Assembly (NCBI GenBank): GCA_017626435.1
Contig: JAGAIR010000001.1
Location: forward strand, 8,072-72,071
Origin: Lachnospiraceae bacterium
GTDB lineage: Bacteria > Bacillota_A > Clostridia > Lachnospirales > Lachnospiraceae
Direction of reading: 5' to 3'
DNA: 64,000 bases
The translations under genes and the position numbers were made by a program. Below are positions 24,840-31,400 of the stretch, piece after piece. The notes below the pieces were generated by a model. The model did no database searches. It was given only the letters and a program-made list of their open reading frames with translations, and was not told the DNA's origin. Each line of letters begins with the position of its first letter. Positions within the stretch are counted from its first letter, which is position 1.

Positions 24840-25320
24840 ACTTCCGTAAAATTAAAGTGCATTGTAGAATATCAATTGTCCAAGAGAGATTGGACGTAAC
24901 AATTGAATAATCAGTTACAGATTTGCAAAGTAGTTTGCACTACAGAATTTCTGTAGGTAGTAAAATTACGGGGCATGTACCTGGAAGATGAAAGTCACAG
25001 CTATCATATTAGTAGTCTGATGGATCGAAAGATGAAGGGCGAGAAGCTGGATGGAAATCTGGTAAAAGGAATCGGCATGTTGCGTAAGGATAATTAACCA
25101 CAGAGGGCGAGAAGTTCGTCCTTATCCTCAAAAGGCTAAAAGAGGAGATAGTGCTTCTGATAATTCAGAAGGGCGTCGTGAAACACATTTTGTGGCTCGT
25201 CTGTAACTCCCGGAGGTGAGAACACCTCTTTGTACACGGGGCGATATAGGAGTCTAGAAGACTGGCGTGTACCTACATGCTTAGCATTAAGCATAGCCAT
25301 GTAGACTATATCACTTCCAA
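24840..25320 (+). ncRNA. Candidate structured RNA with a 3' pseudoknot
   Basis: This gene-poor stretch of about 480 bases has a dense series of perfect stems on the plus strand: CAATTG/CAATTG enclosing TCCAA/TTGGA, TGCAAA/TTTGCA, CTACAGA/TCTGTAG, GGATAA/TTATCC enclosing GGGCGA/TCGTCC, CTTCTGA/TCAGAAG and GAGGTG/CACCTC. At the 3' end is a pseudoknot: GTACACG (25232-25238) pairs with CGTGTAC (25266-25272), and GATATAG (25243-25249) with CTATATC (25306-25312), with hairpins AGTCT/AGACT and CTACATG/CATGTAG nested. No known family was recognised. The order of helices is like HDV-type ribozymes, but the catalytic cytosine joint is not visible. Confidence 0.6.
24974..25096 (+). CDS. Possible 40-residue ORF inside the structured region
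   Basis: An ATG at 24974 opens a frame of 40 codons (starts MYLEDESHSYHIS, ends MLRKDN) with plausible residue composition. Only GGGG directly before the ATG could serve as a ribosome binding site, with too short a spacing. It may be a real small protein, a remnant of a larger gene, or chance. Confidence 0.3.
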
Positions 25321-25321
25321 A

Positions 25322-25354
25322 TTCAAATTTTGTCTATATGGCAACTAATTTGAA
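25322..25354. promoter_or_regulatory. Inverted repeat before the small-protein operon
   Basis: TTCAAATT (25322-25329) and AATTTGAA (25347-25354) are perfect inverted copies, ending just before the GGAGG of the next gene. It could be an operator or an RNA hairpin that controls access to that ribosome binding site. Confidence 0.45.
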
Positions 25355-25367
25355 GGAGGATAAAGTG

Positions 25368-25517
25368 ATGATGGGATTTAGCATAGCATTTATAATTATT
25401 GTTCTTATCGTATTGTATTCATTAGCAAGGACAGCAGGTGAGTCGGACAGGATATTGGAAAATATAAGAGAGCAATCACTCCTTGGAAGGGAGGAGAGCT
25501 CTGGTGGGAACAGTTGA
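25368..25517 (+). CDS. Small single-pass membrane protein
   Basis: A 49-residue protein starting at 25368 (or the next ATG, 25371) after AAGGAGG. Residues 4-19 are strongly hydrophobic (FSIAFIIIVLIVLYSLA); the rest is a short charged tail. It overlaps the start of the following cysteine-rich gene by 14 bases, so the two are probably coupled in translation. Function unknown. Confidence 0.6.
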   Translation: MMGFSIAFIIIVLIVLYSLARTAGESDRILENIREQSLLGREESSGGNS

Positions 25518-25758
25518 AAAAAGAGATAAGCATAAGAAACGCAGGTTTGTATCTCCAGAAGAAAAGCTTGAAAGAGAATTAAAAGATTGTATGCATTGTA
25601 GATTCTTCTGGGGACATAACAACAGATGTGCCAATGGAACATGTTGTAAACCATCTAAGAAAAAAGAACAGAAACTTCCGACGGAATGTGTCGGATGTCC
25701 ATATTATCAAGGGAATGGTTATTGTTTTCCTTGTATGCGAAAGCTGATAGGAAAGTAG
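25504..25758 (+). CDS. Small cysteine-rich, probably zinc-binding protein
   Basis: An 84-residue basic protein. The GTG at 25504 is chosen because GGGAGGAG lies 7 bases upstream. It has ten cysteines in CxxC-type pairs: CMHCRFFWGHNNRC, then CC, then CVGCPYYQGNGYCFPC. This looks like two zinc-ribbon or treble-clef modules. It sits between a small membrane protein and the ParM-like gene. A role in DNA or RNA binding is possible; no family was recognised. Confidence 0.65.
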   Translation: MGTVEKRDKHKKRRFVSPEEKLERELKDCMHCRFFWGHNNRCANGTCCKPSKKKEQKLPTECVGCPYYQGNGYCFPCMRKLIGK

Positions 25759-25767
25759 GTGGTTAAG

Positions 25768-26730
25768 ATGTTCAAGTGGCTGTTTAAGAAGAAAGGATGT
25801 GCAAAACATATGAATAACAAGTTAGAAGTAATCGGCATTGATCATGGTTGGTCAATGATGAAAACAATCTCTCAGGTATTTGTCACAGGAGTTAAGGAGA
25901 TTACAACAACTCCGGCACTTTTCGGCGATGTACTTGAGTATGAAGGAAAGTTCTATAAGGTTGGAACTGTGAGGCAGGAAGTAAAGGATACAAAGGTCGA
26001 AGATGACAGCTTTTATCTTCTCACTCTTGCAGCAGTTGCTAAGGAACTTAAAAGAAGAGGTCTTGCAGAGGCAAAGGTATTCCTTGCCGTAGGACTACCA
26101 CTTACAAGGTTTGGAGCAGAGAAGAATGATTTTATCAAGTACCTGACAAAGAATAAGCGTGTAAGCTTCAAATATGAGAATGAGCCGTATTATATTGAAA
26201 TTGATGATGTGGCAGTATTCCCTCAGTGTTATGCAGCAGTAGTGGACAAGATTCCTACAATGGCAAAGAAAACGCTGATAGTAGATATCGGTAGCTGGAC
26301 AATCGACATTATGCCGGTAATCAACAAGTCACCGGATGAATCAAAGTGTGTGACGATACCAAAAGGTCTTATTACCTGTATGCGTTCTATCAATGAACAG
26401 TGTGTAAGACAACTTAACGGAGAGGTAGACGAGTCAGAGATACAGAACATCATGCGGTATGGCAGGTCAGATATTGATGATGAATACTTTGCCATTATCA
26501 AGGCAGAGATAGAGGATTTTGTTGATAAGGTATATAACTCAATCCGTGAGTTTGGGTATAACTTAAAGACTACACCGATTGTATTTGTCGGTGGCGGGGC
26601 AGTTGTGATGAAGAATTTTGGTAGTCATGATGCTAAGAACATTTCCTATAACCTTGATGTAAAGGCAAATGCAAGAGGATATGAGCAGCTTGCCACAATG
26701 GGACTTAAAAGCACTAAGCGATTATCATAA
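25768..26730 (+). CDS. parM: ParM/StbA-type actin-like segregation protein
   Basis: A 320-residue actin-fold ATPase. Phosphate-binding motifs are visible as VIGIDHGWSMMKT near the N-terminus, LIVDIGSWTIDIM in the middle and PIVFVGGGAVVMKNF near the C-terminus. ParM proteins form filaments that push sister plasmids apart. On an integrative element such a gene would stabilise a circular replicating form. The ATG at 25768 is preferred (AGGTGG at good spacing). The next gene has the size and features of a ParR-type adaptor, which supports the call. Confidence 0.82.
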   Translation: MFKWLFKKKGCAKHMNNKLEVIGIDHGWSMMKTISQVFVTGVKEITTTPALFGDVLEYEGKFYKVGTVRQEVKDTKVEDDSFYLLTLAAVAKELKRRGLAEAKVFLAVGLPLTRFGAEKNDFIKYLTKNKRVSFKYENEPYYIEIDDVAVFPQCYAAVVDKIPTMAKKTLIVDIGSWTIDIMPVINKSPDESKCVTIPKGLITCMRSINEQCVRQLNGEVDESEIQNIMRYGRSDIDDEYFAIIKAEIEDFVDKVYNSIREFGYNLKTTPIVFVGGGAVVMKNFGSHDAKNISYNLDVKANARGYEQLATMGLKSTKRLS

Positions 26731-26738
26731 GGAGGCAG

Positions 26739-27188
26739 ATGATGGGAAGAAGACTTGAATATGAAGTAAAAACTTCTGTCCGCCTCAACATGAGCAATCC
26801 TCAGCATGTGAAAATCAATGATGTGATTCAGAACCTTGATCCGAAGATTTTCAAATCTAAGAACCAGTTCATTATAGATGCGATTCAGTTCTACATTGAT
26901 AATTATGGAAAAGAAACTTTTGTTATCAAGAAGAAGGAAAAAGAGAGGGCTGAATATATCCGGTCAGAAGATATTGATGACATTAAGGAAGAAGTCATTG
27001 AAGCAGCAACCAATGAGGCTAGGAAAGAGGTCATAAGGCTGTTAGGCGGAGTGATATCCGGAATGAATGTTGGTCAGCCGGTAATAATGCAGGCAGCCAA
27101 TAGTGAAGCACAAGAACCTACAGAAGATGTTATGGACGATGCAGATGTTGCAGGACTTGCAATGGGATGGATGTCGAAAGGAGACTGA
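26739..27188 (+). CDS. Probable ParR-like DNA-binding partner of the ParM-like protein
   Basis: A 149-residue protein directly after the actin-like gene (8-base gap, GGAGG site; start 26739 or the adjacent ATG). Its N-terminal half, TSVRLNMSNPQHVKINDVI then KSKNQFIIDAIQFYIDNYG, fits a ribbon-helix-helix fold. The C-terminal half is acidic and flexible. ParR proteins bind centromere repeats and ParM filaments, and gene order and architecture match. No centromere-like repeat array was recognised next to it. Confidence 0.65.
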   Translation: MMGRRLEYEVKTSVRLNMSNPQHVKINDVIQNLDPKIFKSKNQFIIDAIQFYIDNYGKETFVIKKKEKERAEYIRSEDIDDIKEEVIEAATNEARKEVIRLLGGVISGMNVGQPVIMQAANSEAQEPTEDVMDDADVAGLAMGWMSKGD

Positions 27189-27193
27189 TTATT

Positions 27194-27367
27194 ATGAGAA
27201 GAGTTATGGGAGCCGTAGGAACAGTAATTTTAGAGATACTCAAGTGGATATTAAGGATAATTCTTGGAGCGTTGAAGCTGGTCTTAGGACTTGCCAGAAT
27301 AATTCTTCTTCTATTCGCTATGGTGGCAAGGATATTTCTTTCATTCGTAAGAATGGGCACATTCTGA
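27194..27367 (+). CDS. Small hydrophobic/amphipathic protein
   Basis: A 57-residue protein from the ATG at 27194, which follows AAAGGAG. It is a run of hydrophobic residues punctuated by lysine and arginine (ILKWILRIILGALKLVLGLA), resembling a membrane-surface helix or a toxin-like peptide. It follows the ParR-like gene by 5 bases. Function unknown; the composition recalls type I toxins, but no antisense RNA was found. Confidence 0.55.
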   Translation: MRRVMGAVGTVILEILKWILRIILGALKLVLGLARIILLLFAMVARIFLSFVRMGTF

Positions 27368-27381
27368 GAGGAGGTGAGCGT

Positions 27382-27465
27382 ATGCAGGTAAAGGGTTTAT
27401 TCTTAAATTATAAGAAAAACAGAAGACTTATGCAGTATTTCTTTAAAATAAGAGAGCTGGTATAA
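27382..27465 (+). CDS. Very small basic ORF with a strong ribosome binding site
   Basis: A 27-residue frame (MQVKGLFLNYKKNRRLMQYF and on) starting after GAGGAGGTG at ideal spacing. The good ribosome binding site is the main support. It may be a real small protein or a leader peptide for the next gene. Confidence 0.4.
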   Translation: MQVKGLFLNYKKNRRLMQYFFKIRELV

Positions 27466-27480
27466 TGAAAGGAGTTTAAG

Positions 27481-27582
27481 ATGCACAGAATACGGGACAG
27501 TCCTATGTGTCCCGTGCATTACAGATAAATAGTTCACCGCAAGGGTGGATGGCACGGAACACAAAGCCCGTCCCTCTTGCGG
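27481..27582 (+). promoter_or_regulatory. Structured leader with 15-codon ORF before the lipoprotein gene
   Basis: An ATG at 27481, preceded by AAAGGAG, opens a 15-codon frame ending at 27528. The same bases fold: ATGCA...TGCAT with CGGGAC (27493-27498) and GTCCCG (27509-27514). A second hairpin joins CCGCAAG (27537-27543) and CTTGCGG (27576-27582). This arrangement is typical of translational attenuation. Part of it resembles the leader at 48156-48203. Confidence 0.45.
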
Positions 27583-27602
27583 AGAAGGGATGGGTGATTA
27601 CT

Positions 27603-28391
27603 ATGAAGAAGATAAGGATTATCTTATTATCCGCAGTACTGGTCTTTTCAATGGCTGCCTGTAATGGTGGTAAGGAAAAGGCTGATAATAAGACAGAGAA
27701 ACAGACGGAAAGTGTAAAGCCAACTGAAGAAGCAGAAATGGCAACGGAAGCTGTCACAGAGGTCGCAACCGAAGTTGAAATTGAAGAGACAGAGAAAGAT
27801 ATTGCCGAGGCTAAAGATTCAGAAGAGAAGACTGATAAGGAAGATAACCGGTCAGCTGATAATGAAACTGCTTCAAAGCAGGAAGAAAAGCCGGAGCAGA
27901 ATGACGAGCCGGAACAGAAAGCTCCTGCAAGTGGTAATAAGGAAGCTGGAGGAAATCAGAGTAATGCAGGTAATGGTGGTCAGACTACAGACAGACCGAA
28001 AGACAATGTGAGCAATCCACAGCCTGCATCCGTGGCATACAGTCCACAGAATGTTGTGTCACTTGCAACAGCAAAGTGTCAGGCAGGAGGGATGATTACC
28101 ACACAGCAGAATTTACAGAATCATTTGAATGACGGTAGTATCACGCAGGAAGAGTACAATGAGTATTATCCTTACGATGGTATGGAAGGCTCTTATTATA
28201 GTGTGTTTGTAGAGACAGACCTCAACAAAGCAAGTACCATTGATGGACAGCGGTTATCATCTGAGGATGCAATTGCAGAATATATTGCAAGTATGTTACT
28301 TTTGGAAACAGATCCGGTATTCTACATCAGTTATGATGGAGTTTACACGACAGGCGGCACAGACTATTACGAGTTTCGATGTCACAGATAA
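27603..28391 (+). CDS. Lipoprotein of unknown function
   Basis: A 262-residue protein starting at 27603. Residues 1-20 are a lipoprotein signal ending in the lipobox SMAAC, so the mature protein would be anchored at Cys 20 or so on the outer face of the membrane. Residues 25-160 are a low-complexity acidic stretch rich in Glu, Lys, Thr, Asn and Gln. The C-terminal 100 residues look folded, with a repeat of the type NLQNHLNDGSITQEEYNEYYPYDG. It is followed by a terminator and the giant adhesin. It may belong to the cell-contact apparatus; this is inference. Confidence 0.75.
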   Translation: MKKIRIILLSAVLVFSMAACNGGKEKADNKTEKQTESVKPTEEAEMATEAVTEVATEVEIEETEKDIAEAKDSEEKTDKEDNRSADNETASKQEEKPEQNDEPEQKAPASGNKEAGGNQSNAGNGGQTTDRPKDNVSNPQPASVAYSPQNVVSLATAKCQAGGMITTQQNLQNHLNDGSITQEEYNEYYPYDGMEGSYYSVFVETDLNKASTIDGQRLSSEDAIAEYIASMLLLETDPVFYISYDGVYTTGGTDYYEFRCHR

Positions 28392-28415
28392 ATAAAAACG
28401 AATAGAAGCAGAAGG

Positions 28416-28455
28416 AAGAAAGATGTAAGCCATAAACTTATGTCTTTCTTTTTTT
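28416..28455 (+). terminator. Rho-independent terminator (with shared loop motif)
   Basis: AAGAAAGATGTAAG pairs with CTTATGTCTTTCTT (28437-28450), then a T-run. The loop region reads GTAAGCCAtaaaCTTATG, nearly the same as the terminator at 33873-33913. Confidence 0.8.
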
Positions 28456-28482
28456 ATGCGTAAATTAAGGAGGAAAGAGCAT

Positions 28483-31400
28483 ATGAAACAGAAACTAAAG
28501 CGTTTTATGGCAGGATTTATGGCTATGCTCACACTGGTTGGAACACTCTTTACGAATGGAACAACAGCATTTGCAGCCAGTCCGCAGGCAAATATTGCGT
28601 TCTGGAATGCGTCAGTCAAAAATTCCGGAGAAGTAAGTGAGCTGAAGCCCGGATATAATCATGGCAAGATTCTGTATTCAATTCTTGACGGAAATTCTGC
28701 ATATTGTATGAATTTCGGATTAAGAGCAGATGGCGGTCAGCTTATGAACAGCTACGATGATGCGAGCACATCAATGTCAGCACAGCAGAGAAAACTTTTA
28801 AGTTACTGCCTTTATTATGGGTTTAACAGTACACAAAAGGCGGCACCAAGCAACAGTCAGTGCGATGAGTATATCGCAACTCAGGCAATGGTATGGGTTA
28901 TTGTAGCAGATATCTTTGGAACCGGAAGTGGTGATTCGGCAGCAAGAAAGCTCTGTAACACAGCACCAAGTCCTGATTCTTCATACAGCTATTATGAGAG
29001 ACTCAGGGACAATATCAGCAGCTCCTACAATGCAACACTTCCAAGTTTTGCATCACGCAGAATTAGTGAGGCACCAACTTATGAATTAAAGTGGAATGAG
29101 GGAAGTCAGAGATTTGAAACAACACTATCTGACAGCAATGGTGTTTTATCGGATTTTGATTTTGGCATCAGCGGATATTCTGTTGATAAGAATGGCAACA
29201 GTATTACAATCTCTTCAACGAGCGTGAATACTACAGCTACAACAGGAACATTCACATCCAATGCTGGCAAGGTTGAGACAACATCAAGCTGTGTATTCTG
29301 GCTTACAGGAAAGAGCGGATATCAGGAGTTTATTTCTGAAAGACCGACAGCAGATCCTATCAAAGCCTATATCAAGGTCAAGACAGAGAACATCGGATAT
29401 GGTGAGCTTACAAAGACAGACGAGTCAAGCGGAGTGAAGCTTTCCGGTGCAGTCTATGGAATCTATTCTGACAGCGGATGCACAAACAGAGTACAGACCA
29501 TGACAACAGATGGAAACGGATATGCAAAGTCAGCTGCACTTGTTGCAGGCACTTATTATGTAAAAGAGATTACCGCACCAAAGGGATATGTCCTTTCCGG
29601 TAAAGTTCATACACTTACTGTAAAAGCAGGACAGACAACGGGAATCTCTGCAACAGATAAAGAGCAGCTTGGAGCAATCACAATCTATAAAGAGGGTGAG
29701 GTGCTTAGCTCATGGAATGGAAGCAATTTCACTTATGAGAAAAAGAAGCTTTCTGGAGCAACTTTTAAGGTAACTGCTGGAGCAGATATCTATAAGGCAG
29801 ATGGTACAAAGGTGTATAGTGCTGGCGATGTTGTGGCAGAAAGCCTTACAACAGGAACTGACGGACAGGTGGTATTATCTGACCTTCATCTTGGAACTTA
29901 TGTGGTAACTGAGATTAAGAGCATTGACGGGTATACAATCAATACCACACCTCAGACAGTAGCAGTTGAGTATAAGGATCAGACTGTGACAGTACAGTAT
30001 GAATCAACTACGATTGAGAATACAAGACAGAAAGCGGATGTATCTGTCGTAAAGAAGGACTCTGACACAGAGAATCCTCTTGATGGTGGCAAGTACACAC
30101 TTTATGCCGGAAATGACATCAAAAACTATGCCGGACAGGTTATTGTGACAAAGGGTACAGCTCTTGAGACAGTATCTACAGGTGAGGACGGAAAGGCAAG
30201 CTATAGCGTGGATCTGCCAATCTCTAACGGATATTATGTCTCAGAGACACAGGCACCATATGCGTATATCAGAAACAGTAAAGATGTTTACAGCTTCAAT
30301 TTCAATGTATTACCTGAAACACAGGCAAAGGCATCATTCAGTCACACATTTGTAAATGACAGAACCACAGCAAAGATTCATATCTACAAGGTAGACAAGG
30401 AATCAGGCAAGGCAGCAGCCCAGGGAGATGCAAGCCTTGAAGGTGCAGTTTATGGTCTTTATGCGAGAAACGATATCGTGCATCCGGACGGAGCAACAGG
30501 AGTCGTATTCAAAGCAGGAGACCTTGTAGCAACACTTACAACAGATAAGAATGGCGAAGCAGAGGTCAATAACCTTTACCTTGGAAACTATTATGTGAAA
30601 GAAATCACTCCATCAGAGGGGTATCTCTTAGACGAAGAGGAGCACGATGTAGTATGCGACTATGAGGGAGACCTTGTAGCAGAGGTATCAAGAAGCACAA
30701 CCTCAGCAGAGCAGGTCATCAAGCAGCCATTCCAGCTTATCAAGGTATCTGACAATGGCGATGATACTGAAGCAGGCTTATTGGCAGGTGCAGAGTTCAC
30801 AGCTTATTTGAAATCATCTTTACCTGTAAAGGCAGATGGAAGTTATGACTTTGACAAGGCAGCTCCGGTAGTAATCGGGGAAAACGGAGCAACAACAATC
30901 ACATCCGATGACAAGGGACATGCAGTTTCTATTGCAATTCCTTATGGAACCTATGTGGTAGTTGAGTCAAAGACTCCGCATAATATGAAAACAATCAAGC
31001 CATTTGAGGTAAAGATAAAGGAGAATCATCCAACAGAGCCTCAGACATGGAGAGTTTTCTTGGACAGAGAGTTTACAGCAAAGCTTCGTGTAATCAAGAA
31101 GGATTCTGATACAAAGCAGACAGTACTTGTACCAAATGCAGAGTTTAAGATTTTCAACCTTGATAAGAACGAATATGTAAAGCAGTACACAACTTATCCG
31201 TCAAAGGTAGAGCATACTTCATTCTTTACTGATGAGGACGGAGATTTAATCTTACCGGAGGCACTGAAAATCGGTAACTACCGCATTGAGGAAGTGTCTG
31301 CACCATTTGGATATGTTGTAAATGATAAGTATGTCAACATCTCTGTTGATACTGACACAGCATTTGAGACAGATGGTGATACAAATGATGCAATCATTAC

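Noticed and set aside
25232..25312. Firm call of an HDV-like ribozyme
   Set aside because: Helix order agrees, but the hairpin loop and the joint with the catalytic cytosine do not fit, so only a pseudoknotted RNA is claimed.
24840..25320. Group II intron or RNase P/tmRNA
   Set aside because: No domain V-like GAGC...GUUC hairpin, no maturase, no RNase P core and no tmRNA tag sequence were found.
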